From positions 33,775,631 through 33,839,630 of the forward strand of contig NC_068971.1 in the NCBI RefSeq assembly GCF_016808095.1: a DNA stretch of 64,000 nucleotides, written 5' to 3'. Shown here piece after piece: positions 1 to 18,000 of the stretch. This stretch comes from Vigna angularis (Eukaryota; Streptophyta; Magnoliopsida; Fabales; Fabaceae). The notes under the pieces are model-generated. The model was not told the DNA's origin. It made no database searches and saw only the letters and a list, made by a program, of their open reading frames with translations. A program made the translations under genes and the position numbers. Every line of letters starts with the position of its first letter. The first letter of the stretch is position 1.

Positions 1-119
1 AAATTCGGTAAATTCAATTTGGCTAAGCATATGTTTTGGACAACGCAATGGGAGGCACCAATGTAAAAGTTCACGAGAAAGTGTTGAACTTTATTGGTTT
101 AGTATTATTAATGGAAAGG
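1..119 (+). mobile_element. 3' internal tail of a gypsy-like retrotransposon
   Basis: This short stretch lies directly before an LTR that starts TGTCACGACCC at 120. Its last bases (AATGGAAAGG, 110-119) are purine-rich, as expected of a polypurine tract just upstream of a 3' LTR. No coding domain is recognisable in so short a piece; the rest of the element would be outside the window. Confidence 0.4.
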
Positions 120-1751
120 TGTCACGACCCATTCAGAATTTATTTTGGCAAAGAACAAAATACACTTTGGCATAATGGGAAGCAGCCCACGGTTTTGCAT
201 GATCTGCGGTATGAGTGAATCATTTTTGGCTTAAAGAATGTAAGTGGACCTGCACGGGGACAAGAACTCGGCTGGAGAAGAAGAAGATAGCCAGAATAGG
301 TGCTGGGACAGGACCACGATGGAGATCGTCCAGCTGATCCAGCAGCTTCAGCACACGTCCAAGCCCTCGGTTCCCCATTGCAGCAGCAAGCTTCCGTCCA
401 GACCTCCATACAACGTCCAAGCATCACCATCTTCACACCGTTCAGCACTTAGCATCTCTCGGCAATCCAGCAGCTGGTTTAGAGGCCTTCATTTCTTCAT
501 CCATGCTCACTAAAAACGCTGGCAGCAAGGAGATGAAGACACACCTACACGGCCCAGGGAGAAGCCGCATCCAGATTTGGCGTGCGGAGAGGAAGAGAAG
601 CATCCCAGCAGCTGCAACTTTCCAACGTTCAAAACCTCCATCGGCAGCAGCTCACGGATGACTGCAGAGATGTCACGGCAGCAGAAGCAGTGGGCCTCAG
701 GAAGCACACTGCCATGGCTGGAATCCAGTTGAAGATAGAAGCAGCAACAATCAATGAGTCTTCTCCATTCCAGCAGCAAAGCTTGGATGCATTGGGAGCA
801 GCGGCAACACGCACGGCCTCCACTATGGCATGCGCGGAAGAGAGCTGGGATGTGTGTGGATGCGCCACCGTGAAGAAGTGAGGAGCACATCCGCGTCCTC
901 CACCAGCAACTAGCAGCAGAATAAGTGCAACGTTCCAGCAGTGTTGTCACGTTTTGATGTAAAAGAGAAGTGTAATTCTGTAGCAAGAGAAGGGAGCCCA
1001 CGGCCAGAATGGCATTGAAGAAGAAGACAAGATTTTTCCCACGTCCAAGGAATACAATAAGCAAATTAAGGAATTAATTTAAAGGAAGCAACAAAACAAA
1101 ACCAAGGTGGAAAAATTGGCTGAAATGGAGAAGTCACGGGAGTTTGTGAGAAGTGGCTATAAATGGTAGCAGCATCAGAGAAGCAAGGAGGAGATTTTAG
1201 TGTAGTTTAGGTGTAGTGTAAGAAACACACGGCCTTGGGAAAGGCTCTCGCCTCTTCCCTTTTCCAGTAGAAACTCTCTTAGTTTTTCATTCAAACACTG
1301 TGCAAAATTTTATTTCAGAAAAATGTAGTGTGTCCGTGTAGTTTACTCATTTAATCTGTACTGGTTCAGTCATTTTATTTTAATGAATTTCATTTTCAAG
1401 TGTTTTTATTTTATCTGTTTATTTTACCGTTTATGGTTTTCTGTACCGTTAAATTCTGTCATTGCATTTTACCGTTCATTTTCAGACGTTTTCTATTTTT
1501 ACTGTCTTTTTACCGTTCAGTTTTTACAGTGTTTAAAATTTATTTCAAAAGGTTTTAAATTCTGTTTTATTTAAATTCCAGTTTTAATTTTATTTTTCCG
1601 CACAAAACCTAAAATCACAAACAACCCCCCATCCCTTCGTGTTTGAAATCTGAGACTGAACCACCAAAATTGGTCCTTGAGAGACGACCTAGGAGTCACT
1701 TCCTAGTAATATACTGCATTCTTTTATGCACAAATTTGACGGGTCGCGACA
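120..1751 (+). mobile_element. LTR of a Ty3/gypsy-like element (probably 3' LTR)
   Basis: The stretch starts TGTCACGACCC and ends GGGTCGCGACA, short inverted termini of the TG...CA type common in plant gypsy LTRs. A purine-rich tract precedes it. A TATA-like motif (CTATAAATGG, near 1157) is followed by a CT-rich leader, as expected of a U3/R junction. The 5-bp flanks (AAAGG and CCCAT) do not match, so this is not a clean solo LTR; a 3' LTR of an element entering from the left fits better. The ORFs of 60-184 codons in it on both strands have no recognisable domain and look like chance frames in the higher-GC U3. Confidence 0.6.
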
Positions 1752-3632
1752 CCCATATCAGTCCAGTATAAAGAAGTGTTTGATATATGTTTGGAGGATT
1801 AGAGGTTGGACGAGTATAGTGAAATTGGTAATGTTTGGGGTCGATCATTATTCTGCAGTTATTCTGCAGAATTATGTAGTTCACTAAGGGTTCGGGGTTG
1901 ACCGCTCGGCCATGCTCTGATTTGGCCATTTGGTCTTCTCCTGTGTTCGGTTATTAATTGGGTTTGGTGTGTTTGAAGTCCTCCCAGTTCATGACCGTTT
2001 GGCCTTAGTAGCGCTCGGTCTCGGTAGTGCTTATTATGTACTTCCGCTCGGTCTCAGTAGTGATTGGTTTTGTATTGGTACTTGGTTGGTATTGATGTCC
2101 GGTCGAAGCTCTTAGTGTTCGGCATGAGCCCTAAGTGTTCAGCCTAAGCCTATAATGATTAGTCTAAGTTAAAGAGTGTTCGGTCTTATACTGATACTCG
2201 GTTTCTTAAAGAGTGTTCGATCTTAGTCTGATACTCGGTTTCTTAAAGAGTGTTCGGTATTGTACTAGCCGTTAGGCCAGTAATAGCGCTCGGTCTTGTA
2301 CTAGTAGTTAGGCTAGTGATAGCGTTCAGTCTTGTACTAGCTCTTAGGCTAGTGATAGCGCTCAGTCTTGAACTAGCCGTTAGGCTAGTGATAGCACTCG
2401 GTCATGTACTGGTGCTCAATATCGTAAATTATACTAAGTTAACAGTGTTCGATCTAAGCCGATATTATTCGTTCCAAATCATAAGTGCTTGATATAAGTT
2501 CAAATGTTCGACTCCTACTTGAGTCTTATTCTTAAAATGACCATTCGGTCATATTCTCATATTGGGAGTGCTCTCCTGTTCGTTCTTGTTCATAGGTTAT
2601 GTTGAACTTTCACGTTCGGTCTGGTTTAAAGGTGGGATTATTGTTTCACTGTGATGTGTGATATGTATTTAAAGATATGACGAATGAGAAAATATGTTGT
2701 TAATGAAGTATGGTATTTAAATTGTGATACACATGAAATCATATGGGCATGAAAGAGTATTCCAGGCAGGAATATCTCAATATTGGTTATTGAATGGTAA
2801 AGTATGAATATGGTCAGACTAAGTTGTCGTTCATCCTGACATTCTAATGGTCACCGAGTCTCAAGTAGAGAATGGTGGCGCATGTGGTGAGAATAGCAAG
2901 AGGCCTGATTGCGTATAGCTTGGGGTTCCAGCTATCGGACTAAACTCACGTGTAGACTTGGGTTTCCAGTTACAATGAGGGATGAAGGGCTAACCTCGTG
3001 TGGCGGCTTGGGTTTCCAGCTATGGTAATTCTGATGGTTTTCCATATTACCTTTCCACGAGTGCAAGAACGTCGTATCTGCATAATTCATACAGTCTGGG
3101 CAGTCAGAGTAAAGTGAACAGTCAATGCATGCATTGTGGTATGATTATGGGTGGACATGTATGATTGTTTGTTACATGATGGACTGATTGATTTATATCA
3201 GATTTATGTGAGTAATATGTTTACATTGTTAATTAAATTACACTAGCTTACCCTTATTTTCCTGTCTTGTCTGGTTGTCCTTTCGGTCGTCCTCGTCCTT
3301 GCAATGATCACCTTGTGGGTGTAAGCAGAAGGAGCTAAAGTTTTTCTGGAGCAGGCGATGACAGGAAAAGATGGTTCTTGGTAGGGTAAGACCGTTCAGT
3401 CTAGTGCTGGTTTTGTATTAGTAAAAGACCGTTCGGTTTAATACGTTGCTTGTATGACTTATCAGTTTGATCTTATGAGTTGTGTTAGTATAGGTTTCTG
3501 TAAAGTTGTAAATTTATAGTTATTCTAGGATAGCTGTAAATTAACTTTATTCTTCTTGTAAACTGTTCTATTTCATTATGAATGTAAGGACTCTTAAGTA
3601 TAGTTCAAAGCTATATTTTTGGAGATGTTACA
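1752..3632 (+). mobile_element. Truncated LTR (3' part) of a second LTR family
   Basis: It shares blocks in the same order with 61830-64000: the GATTCTGCAG/TTCTGCAGAA zone, an array of CTCGGTCTTGTACTAG-type repeats, CGTTCGGTC motifs, the TTAATTAAATTACA-TAGCTTACCCTTATTTT block, and the TCCTTGCAATGATCACC block. It ends GGAGATGTTACA at 3632, matching the end of the minus-strand solo LTR at 46352 (GGGATGTTACA). The 5' part, which in the other copy begins TGTGAGAGTCC, is missing and the preceding LTR abuts directly. No coding capacity is recognised. Confidence 0.6.
2160..2425 (+). repeat. Tandem repeat array in the LTR (~36-bp units)
   Basis: Units share the core CTCGGTCTTGTACTAG and a GTTAGGCTAGTGATAG spacer. 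About four units of ~36 bp lie between 2250 and 2410. Before them sit two ~42-bp units with the core ACTCGGTTTCTTAAAGAGTG (2196-2250). The related LTR at the right edge of the window has a differently sized array from the same core. Confidence 0.75.
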
Positions 3633-3762
3633 GATGTGACCACATCCATTAACTTAAATTACGTAATAAATTAATTTATTTTATTTAATTAAATAATAAT
3701 TATTAATTAAATTAAATTATAATTTTTTTAATTAATTATAATCAACGGATGTGTCACATCTG
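3631..3762. mobile_element. Small AT-rich foldback (MITE-like) element
   Basis: CAGATGTGACCACATCC at 3631 is answered at 3744-3762 by GGATGTGTCACATCTG, giving imperfect terminal inverted repeats of about 17-20 bp around an AT-rich centre, 132 bp in all. A further CACATCCGTTGACAGATGTGG motif copy lies near 3936-3957, so a second, partial unit may follow. The left end overlaps the last two bases of the preceding LTR. No target duplication is certain. Confidence 0.45.
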
Positions 3763-7200
<3,438 letters not shown>

Positions 7201-7497
7201 AACAATAGATTCCCATTTATTTGTCACAAAAGAAAATATAAAGGTGAGTGGTAATATGATAAAACTAGTTCACAAAAGTAATGTAATTATCTTATTTATT
7301 CAACTTCTATTATAGGTGCAAAATATTCTGGGTCTTTGATGATGACTGCCTCAAAAGATTTAGTAATGGAATTTCTTTCACCTTATTTTAAATATTTGAA
7401 CTCTTTTTGTTTTCAGAATACTTTTTTTATGTATCTCTCTTTTTTGTAGAAGCGATATATTGTTATTTGTATTATTTATTTTCTAATAAGTATTTTC

Positions 7498-7544
<47 letters not shown>

Positions 7545-10500
7545 CTGGAAATGTAGGCACTAAATGTGACATCTCCTCAATAGAGATATGAACTATAATT
7601 CATTATTTGACAAAAGATTAATCTCACAAATAGTATCTTTTTAAAATTAAATATGACTTAATGTTCTCTCAAAAAAAAACATTCATTATAGCCCTAACAT
7701 GGCCTTTTTTATCTCCCATAAACAGTTTAGAGAATGACAAGCATTGGACTAAGGCCCTATCCTTAACTATGGGTCAAACCTGGGTTTTCAAAGCAAATTT
7801 TGATCCAACAATTACTTCACACATGATTCCATACATTACCCAATAAAATAAGGATATTATTCATTAATATATTTGATTATGTTTATAATACCCTTTAACC
7901 AATTTAAAATCATAAAATATATGTTCACACTTTCTCACTTTGTCTCTTTACACAACCCTTAGCTGGCAGAATCATGTGTAAAAAGAGAAATTGAACACCC
8001 TTTTGGAGAAGTGTATTATTAATTCTTCCCTCTCAATGCATTTAGATACTAAATTAAGAGTTAAAAACTGCATTAGGAAGCTTAATATGAAATCCTAAAC
8101 ATATAGTCACGTGTGAGAAAACTGACTATAACTATATAATTATTAAAACAGATTGAAGTTACGTATAAATAATTTGTTGTTTAGGTTGACACATTAAAGT
8201 TGTGAGATTCTCAATTGCTATTGACTATTATATATGTATACACACGTGTGAGTTTTTGTGCCTAGAAAACTAATGAATTATTTATTAAAGCATGGAAGGT
8301 TGTGAAGAACATTTCCTTCTTATCCAATGGGCATGTGAATGAGCAATGTTACTTGAATAGTTAGGCAAAAGGCATTAGTGATTGGCATGTAATTCCAATG
8401 GAAGGTAGAAAATAGAAACCCTAGCTTCTAGCTAGCTGCATTGGCTCATTGACAATGGTGGATAAGAGCAAATGTGAATTCCTTTGGATTAGGTAAACTA
8501 CTACACGTGGAAAACTATGCGAGTCACAATCAAGAATGGTAGATGAAGAAACTACATATGAATCTAATTCATATAATTGTTTATATGCAATCGTGCCCAC
8601 ATTATATGTTCTTGACCAGTCTCCGCCATGTATTTTTACAATGCTTCATGAGCCAAAATTTCTAACAAACAAAAGCTATTACATCCAATAAAATATGCTG
8701 CCAACACGTGTCTTAGAATGTTGGACGGATCTAATCTTTACCTGAAATAATTATGAAGTATTAGAATAATTCAACGTCAAAGTATATGTTACATGGGCTA
8801 ATGCTCTTACCAAGGTTCACATAAGTTGTATGCTTTGTATTTTTTTAATTAAACAGTTAAAATTTAAATTTTGATCATATTGTATAATGAAGAACTCGTT
8901 CAAAAATAATATGGTCAAATTATATATGAATAAATTTAAATTTCATTTTACTAATAAATTCATTTTGTAAGATTATGTTAAATTTAAAATTTATTTTCTA
9001 GCATTATTTAGAATTTTTTTTTTCAAAATCTTACCTGATAGACTCAGTCTTAGATTGTTTTTCTACTTCCAACTTTAGAGAAGAAAGAAATTTCTCATCA
9101 CCACATCAATCTCCATAATATATTCTTTCATCTTTTCTAACCGTATTGCTAATGTTGAAAATAAGAATTAGTCTATATTTCACTTCCACTATTAAAACAC
9201 TTATTGCTAATAACTAATTCATCTCCAACATAAAGACTTTCAAACGGTGTGTCACATGTTATTCCATTAGTAAAATTGTTTTAGTGTTATGCATTAGTAA
9301 TTGTTGCCAATATTTCATAAGTTCAAACTTGCACCACCGGTATTTTCCAACACCCTTTATTTGTTGACTTTGTCATTTATGTCCCAAATTGCTCTTTTAA
9401 TTTACTCTTTGTAGCTCAAATGATCCAATTTTATGACATTATACTCACATTTGCTAAAATTAATGTTACCTTGCAAGATAAATTGACATTGGATGTGAGT
9501 CATATAAGCTTAATTATCTTTATCCATCACTGCTCATCAATGGTCTATCCAATGATGATTCATGCTTAATTAGCACATCCTAAGTTAAAGAAATTGCATA
9601 AGATGGTATCATGCTTAAATATTTGTCTACTTCACTTTGGGATTCATGACAATTAGAAAAACATGTTTGTTACTCTTTTCCTTATAGCTTTAATAAACAA
9701 GTTTCTTTCTTTTTTCTTTAGCTTACTTTGATATTTGAGACATTTTTCCATGTTATTACATTTTGGGTTTAAAATATTCTTTTTACCTTTGTTAATTATT
9801 AATCCGAATGTACTTGGGATTTACTTTCTTAGTGACTTGGTTGTGAATATTTGTTTAACCAATACAATTCATGAAAATTAATTGTATATCCTACATTAAA
9901 CTTCACTCGTAATAAAATGAAGTAATTGAAAATCAAAACAAACATCTTATTGAGATTACTCAAAGACTTTTCTTTATAGTCATATTCATCATAATTTTTT
10001 GAGAGTATTATTCTTTCAATATGCTATCTCATTAATCGAATTTCATTATTTGTCTTAAATGATTATATAAGCTCACTTTATCCTTTTTTTTCTCATTTTC
10101 ATTCTATAGAGTCTTTCTCAACATGTTTTTCAGTTCCACATTTTTTTACCTGACTTCACACCTAGTTTAGATATATTTTTCTTCAATTATTCAAATGTGT
10201 CCTACTGAGATATCATCTTTCTTAAAATGGATATTGATGTTTCTTTCCTTGTCTTTATAAGTTTTTTGTGTTTGCTCACGTTCCTTTCTTTGAGTTTGTT
10301 GCAAATTATACAATTGTTCAGTCTAATAACCACATACATAGTGACCTTTCCACCATCAACTATCTTTCTTCATTAGCATTACATGACTATGTCGTGGGAT
10401 GCTTCTCTTGTACCACTTTAGATATACCAACATTGTTCACGACCTATTTATATTTTTGTATATCTTTGATAGATAATGATATAGTGAAGGACATATCTAT

Positions 10501-13500
10501 CCTTTTCCAAAGCCATGTCCCATCTAAACATGGTGTTTTTTATGCTATTATGAGTGTTGCCAACTTCAAAAGAATAAACCACATTTCATTTTAGAATGTT
10601 ATCTACTGTATAATTTTATGGAGCTTAAATGTAGACTAATATTAGTAAAAGTGCTTCGCAAAATGGTATAAAGGCAACGACAACAATTAAATAGCTACGA
10701 GCTAAACATAAATACAACAATTAAAACACCATTGCCTAACCAAAGACAACAACTAATATGTGTTTTCTAAAATTATAAATAAATTTGTTACTAAACATTG
10801 TTCAAAAAGTGTGGCATTATAAAAGTCTACGGCAATTCTTTTGGAAAAAAAATGTGGTATTAAGAGAAATAATGTTTCCTTTGAGCTATGTTCATGATTG
10901 CATACTCCACGGCTAAAACATTGTTGTTTAAAACTTAGACCATGGTTATTTAACTATAGATCATAGCTTTTAATTTTTATATAAGGAAAAAATGGTGTAT
11001 TAGTTAATGATAATTATATTATTTATGAAAGGCTATGTATTCACTTATCAAAATGTATTTTGTGTCTTAATTGAAACTATTTCTGAAAACATTTAATTTA
11101 CCCTCTAGTTATTTCTTTTTTTAATCTTGTGTTGGATGCACATCATCTTCATTCCCTATGTGTAGTCAATAGTTTAAAAATATGTTCCAATCTGACGATG
11201 TATATTTATCCATTCCTTTTCTTTTTATGATGCTATCATTTTCATAATTTGATTGTGTATTAGGATATAATTTTACAAAAAAGAACAATCAATGTATTAC
11301 TTTCTTTTTTTGGAAGATATTATTCACTCATATAATAATACTTCAAAATATTTAATTGTTATGATAATTGACTTGTTTGATGATAAAAAATTTCATTACA
11401 TATATTTATTTTATTAATTTGGTTATTATATATAATAATTTTTTTAATTCTTATTTCCTGCACTCGTACCATAAGATGTCACTTTTAAGTGTAAAAACTA
11501 AAAAGAAAAATTTATTTAATTACAAAAACCAATTTAAATTTAATAGTTATTTCAATATAGCGTCCTAAGGGTGATCATCATTCAACGGCAGTAGGATATA
11601 TTATTTTAAATTTTTCAACTAAACTTTAATATTTTTAAAAAAATATGATCTATAACTAAAGGTATCTTGCATCAGGATACGATTTGTCTATCGTAAACAT
11701 GATTTATGCGTTAAAAATATATTTATTATTATTATTATGAATTTTAACCATGTTATAATTTATATAAGTGGTGTTAAAGAAATTAAACTCGAAAATCATC
11801 TCATATGAACAACTAATTAAACACGTTATTTCAGTGAACTAAATTTAAAAATGAACCAAAATCATCGGATAATCACACTCCTTCAATGTTCTTTTTCACT
11901 GTTTTTCAGAACAAAAAGCACTATCCTCCAATATATAAAAGCAAAAACAGTAAAAAGTTGCAACATAATCAGTGGTGCTACTTAACAAATAAGTTTTTGG
12001 TACGATCGATGGTGTTTGGGTATTTGAATTTAAGGTGAACAAGTTAGCTAGTGAAGATAAAGTTGCCTTTCTCTTTTGGCTATGATGATACTCCAAGAAG
12101 AATTTAAAATAAAAATCCAAATATTATTAAATATCGTTAACAAATTTCATCCACATATCATTATATAAGAAACAATATTATAAGTGTGTACAGAATAACA
12201 TAAACCTAGCTATCATCTTAATTGTATTTACGTAAAGTTACGTATAAGTATGTATGTTATTACTTATTTTGGTAGATGTATGTATCAAATTATTATTCTT
12301 TATTTATTTTCTTACATCATAGGTGACAACATCACGATGGTTAAGAGCCAAAGAGATTGGTGCATGAAAACATAGAACAGTGTTGGAGATAGCTCTCTTT
12401 CCTTTGTGGTCTCGATCGAATAAAGAATCTTTTAAGGATAATTATCACAGTACATTATTGTAGTTATGGACCAAGAAATAAAGGAATAATAATTTAACAC
12501 TAGTGGATAATCATCACCTTTGCTTCATAACAGTGTCTTGCTTTTTCAATTTATGACACTGTAACTTTCTTTGAAAAATCACTTTTAATATCATAGCCAT
12601 GCATGTAAACACAGGACGTACGCATGGAAATATTTTAAAAATAAATTCTTTTAATATTATTTACGCAATCTTGATGGTTAAGTAATAATAATTTAATTAT
12701 CTATGACAGATTTAACTTTTGCTCTTAAAGGGCGTGGAGAAATAACAGTATTTATAAGATTTTTTTAATAATTAATTAAATTCGTTAAAAAAGTTTAAGA
12801 TTTTTATGTCTTATTTCTTATTAACACTGTAAAAAATATTAAATAAATAATAATAATTACTCATTATATTAATTTAGAAATTATTTTATAAATTAAAAAT
12901 TTGTGATACAAAAAATAGTCGCTATTATTAATAATTATTTATAATTAATTTGTAAATCAGAATCTATAAATAATAAACATTAACTATCAAGATTTTATTA
13001 TTTATTATCATTAGTATTATTAATTAGAGACTAATTTAAAATCTAATAATAATAAGTAATTAAAATTTTGAATAAGTAACTTTAAAGATTAATTTATACT
13101 TTGATTCACAAACTAAATATGAATATATATTAATAATAAAAATTACTTTAGATGTGCAATAAATTTTAATTTATAAAATGATGTTTAATTCATTATTTTT
13201 GTCACCAAATTAGTTATAATTTAATGATTTTCTTATAATATAACTAAATTTTAATCAATTTTACATTGTAGAAACTCAAAGATATATATGATATAATTTT
13301 TCAAGTTAGATAACTTCAATTAATTTTCTTGATTCGTAAAAAAGGACAAATATTTTTAAAAAGAGGAAACTTTCTTTAATAGGATACAAAGAAATACACT
13401 CGTGTAATTTCTTAATGTGATATAATATGAGTGGTTTGAAATATTTGTCGACGAGATCCTAAAAATATTGCATTTATTTAAATATTTGAATGACATATAG

Positions 13501-14454
13501 TACTCAAATTTAAACTTGAGAATATTTTGAATATGTGAGTTTATATTTGAATAAAAATGAATAGGAAAGTGAGTTTTCATGGAGACAAGAAAAAACATTG
13601 AAGAGAAAGGGATGCAAGAAAGAAAGATATTTAAGGAAATAGGAATGTGCATGGAGCATGATATTTTGGTTGAATTCAAAGTTCAAATACCTGATCTGTT
13701 ATTTATGGTAAGTCTAATTTTTTCTTCTACCTATTTGGTCCAAAGAATCAGGACCAACTCCTTCTATCATTTAAGGTTTTCACTTTTCTTAGGACTCTGC
13801 AAAACTACTATTATTATTTCTAATTGCAGAACAAAAACATTGCCACACTCGATTTCAATGGTACCTCAATTGAAATCAAGAGTTGTTCGTTTGCTATAGC
13901 AAGCAATGAAAAAAGGGGTAAAAAGGTGTTCAAATAAAATATACAATCATTAACAATGAAACCCTATTAACCACAATTAGAATTCAACAAGCACTTCAAT
14001 CATATGCATTATGGATAGACATAAATGCTCCCAGAAGGATCCAACCAGTTCATTATATACTTATTTTGATTCTTCTTTAAATCATAAAGAGAAAGCCAAG
14101 TGCATTAGGTACAATACTAATTTCAGAAAAAAGATAAAGTTATCACACTCTTTTGAACCTGGACCACTTGGCAAGTATTGACCATTAGGATGATTGGGAG
14201 AGGAACAAAAGTATGGTCTTTTTTCTTCTAACCATCATATTGATATTGATAATTAGGTTTCATCGGTCTACCTAATAAATATAAATATAAATGTAAAGAT
14301 TATATATATATATAATAAAAATTATATATTTTTTATATATTTGTTTTTACTTAATGTAGTCTTCATATTTATTAACAAGGTTCAATGTGATTTTTTTTAT
14401 GTAATTATAATTAATAACAAAAGACTGACACATGACATATTGAGATGGAAAATA
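7201..14454. other. Long AT-rich intergenic stretch
   Basis: No gene is recognised. There is an (AT)n tract at about 7500-7542. The longest frames (for example 10268-10594, opened by GTG, and 13579-13899) have no recognisable domain, no convincing start context and strong AT bias. Remnants of old transposons are likely but too degraded to name. Confidence 0.55.
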
Positions 14455-14998
14455 CACTAATGTAAAAATCATTCTTTATAACAATTTTTTATACATGTTA
14501 TAATCTACTCCTTAAATAAGTGATGCGATGACAAAATTATAAATAAGATAATACTTTTTATATTAATTATAGTTATAATCAGTATAAAAAGTAAGCACAG
14601 TGACATTTGTGTAATAAAAAAGAAAACTTTCTATACCAATTTTAATATAATTGATATAGAAAGTGGAAAAGTGACATTTTTGTTATTAAGAAGAAAACTT
14701 TCTATATCGATTCTAGTATTAACTAGTATATAAAGTAATTTTTTATTTTCTTTCATTTATAAACACACAAATAGAGGGTTCTTAAAGGAGGCAATGCATG
14801 GAGGTCACATTGGTGGCAGCTTTGTCTCCGACCAATGTGCTGACGACACCCCTAGTTGTTGACATTAGAGGTTCCTGGGACATGAGTGACTAAACTAGTA
14901 TAAAAGTAGCACTTTCTATACCACTTGTATCTATACTGATTCTAGAATTGATAGAGAAAGTATTTTTATTGGTATAAAAAAGTTTTTCTCCACTAGTG
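14455..14998. mobile_element. Non-autonomous CACTA element (544 bp)
   Basis: The left end reads CACTAATGTAAAAA and the right end TTTTTCTCCACTAGTG, whose reverse complement starts CACTAGTGGAGAAAAA. Both flanks carry the trinucleotide ATA (14452-14454 and 14999-15001), matching the 3-bp target duplication of CACTA (En/Spm) elements. Subterminal copies of ACTTTCTATA and its complement occur in both orientations (14625-14720, 14900-14965), as in arrays bound by CACTA transposases. No transposase is encoded, so movement would need a helper. Confidence 0.65.
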
Positions 14999-15000
14999 AT

Positions 15001-18000
15001 ATGTGTGAAATGTCAAAAATGCCCTTGTGAATTTAATTAAACCTCACCGGTTTCTCCCTTCTCCCTTCTCCCTTCTCCCTTCTCCTTCCTCTTCTCATAA
15101 TCATGTTCCTTGTACAACCATGGTCCTTTCCCATGATCATGGAAATGTTGTTAGTATATTAGTTGAGGCTGAGGGAATCCAAAGTGACAAAAAACAATGT
15201 CAGCTTGTTCCTCCACATCTTGAACATGTATTTGACCATGTCCATGAAGATCAATCTGTTCATTGATGCCAAACTTGGCGACAACCTTCAACAAAAAACA
15301 ATACTTATTGGGACTCAAGTTTTCAGTGTGTTTGATGAGTGTTTCCCACAAAACTTTATACTTAACATTTCGTCATTAGGGGGTTTGTAGCATTGATAGT
15401 CTAGGATGTAACACTCTTGATTGCATCTCTCCTTTAACATTTTCCATGTCAAAAGCACATGAGTACGACATTATGTTGGGCTTTTCCTTCTTCTATTTTG
15501 AAAGAGTTTTGATTTTTTCAAATGGGTTTTGAGGATTTTAGGGGTTGGTTTGGTGGGTTGTGTGTGGAGTTAATAAACCATGAATGTGATCCAAATGTTA
15601 AAGAGTATTACTTTTGGGAGGACTTATATTTCTTAAAATCTTGTAGGATATATTTTTCTTTGGTCAAATGAGAGAAAAAAGGATAAGGTTTAACTAAAAT
15701 CTATAAATGTGTCACATTTTGTTCTATAATGAGTCAATCTAACACCTTTACAAAATAAAATCACATCAAATCTTTTTAAAAATGTATAGTGACTAAAATA
15801 AGTCAAAAATAAAATACAAAGAAAAATATTGAATATTTTCATAAATATGAAATAAAAAACTATTATATATATAATAATAATAATTTCATATAATCAAAAT
15901 AATTTAAATATGTTTTGTTCTTTTAACTAACATGCTTTTTAAAATGAAAATTATAACGAAATTTCAAATTTTAAAGTCAACAATATATTAAATGGTAATC
16001 ATCTAAACTTATATAAGATTTTGTGACATTAGTTTTAACTTTAAATCTAGATAAAATAAATTTATGAATTTTCATTTATATATATTTCTACTTTTAAGTG
16101 AGCATAATTTTTTTGCTTACTTTAACATTTCGATACAAAGAAAATTATTAATGTTTTTATTTTGGTTAATGATTCATGTAGAAGATGAGAGGAAGTGGCG
16201 TGAGTCCATGCTTGGTTGATTATTACTTTTTTGAAAAATGATTTTGTTCATAAGCATGGTTCCTTGTTGGTTTTGGTGTTGGGTGTAACTTATCTTGAGA
16301 AAAATGCAAGGGGACCCACCACAACACGTTGGCTTCAAAATTATTGGAGGGTGCATGTCTTACGTTCTAAGCAATATATGTAGATACCTTTTATGGGATA
16401 TTCTTGTGTATATCCAAACAATATTATTTAATAAATTCCAAATACAATTTATTTACATTTCTGTATAAAATGTTTATGTCATCACTTAATTAAAACTTAT
16501 GAATTATTAATTTATCATGAGAAGTCATAATTAAACATAGTGGAAAAACTTGTTGTATATCAATTAACTAGTAAATGTTTTTTCAGTTTCATTTAATATT
16601 TCATATAAGACATGGATATTAGAAATGTATTTAATATTTTAATTTTATGAAAATATATTATATAACTTTCTAATATACTCTTTCATTTTTTTTTTGTAAT
16701 TAATTACTTATATTTTATCCCTAAGAAATTGATCGCTTTAAAAAATTTACAAGAATTCATCTGCTCAAATAATTAAATTAGGCACATTAATCACTCCTTT
16801 ATTCTTTTTTTTTAGGAAATACTCATTTGCTTTTAATGCATATAACATAGACTATAAGGATGCAAATATTTAATGTATCATTGATTTAATAAAACAGCAA
16901 TTAATTTAGAAAAGATTAATTTTCTCTAAGAAGACTTCATATAAAAAATAGAAAGGATGAAGTACAATTTTTCCTTATCTATAGCTACACAAGGGATATG
17001 CCATTCATGGTAATGCCCATGATACAATTTTTATAAACACTTTTTTATATATTTTGTTAGTATTTATTATTTTCCTTTTATTTTCTACCCTATTGCATAT
17101 CAAATACATACCTAAATTGGACACACTTATCCCAATAATTTAAGGTGTGAAGTAGCTTTTGTTCTTGTGTTGGTGTAGAACAACTTGAAATGCAGAAACA
17201 ACTGACTTTAGTGATATCTGATTCGTAGATTGAATCCTATTCATACCTAGCATGCCTTAGCAACAGTTAACTATTTTAATATTCTAGGTCGAAGAAAAAA
17301 TTGCAGATGATCCAAAAAAATAAAATAAAAAATAAGAAAGAAAAGAAAATGTTTGGAACATAACGTCATTTACGTGTTTGATACACAAAGTATACGAATA
17401 ATTTTAAAGCGCTGAGCACTCACTATAATAAGAAGCCTACTAAACTCGATTAAAAAATATTATTTTCATTAAATCAACTAATATATTTTTATTTTTTTAA
17501 TGGGTGGATATCAGTTTTGTGCTTATGAAGCGCGACTAATTTATTCTTCAAAAAAATTTATTTAGTGAATTTTAAAAAAATTAAACTAATTATTTATATT
17601 CGTATTCGTTAGATAATGAGATGGTTTACATATACTGTCAAATTAGTTTTTTTTTAAACATTTTACACAAAACTTAATAATAAAACATAATTAGAGGTAT
17701 TAATTACAATTTAAGAAATAAAATAGACATTTCATTGTTTAAAAAACGATCAATTGTTAGTATCCGACATATTTAAGAACTAACCTGATCGTTCACTAAT
17801 TTTATCTTATAATTTTTAATGTTTCAAAATTATATAATAAACTACTTTGAATTTTACTTTTAAAATTTAAATTTATGCGCACTATATAAAGTTGGAAATT
17901 ATCATTTGTAATGAAATAGATTTTGAAGTCATTAGACTCTTAGTCAATGTAAACGTACGTTTTCTAATAAACAAATTTATGTCACTAACTGAGAAACAAA

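Noticed and set aside
510..1064. 184-codon minus-strand frame in the first LTR
   Set aside because: No domain, Cys/Ser-rich composition, lies in LTR U3 with equally long frames on the other strand.
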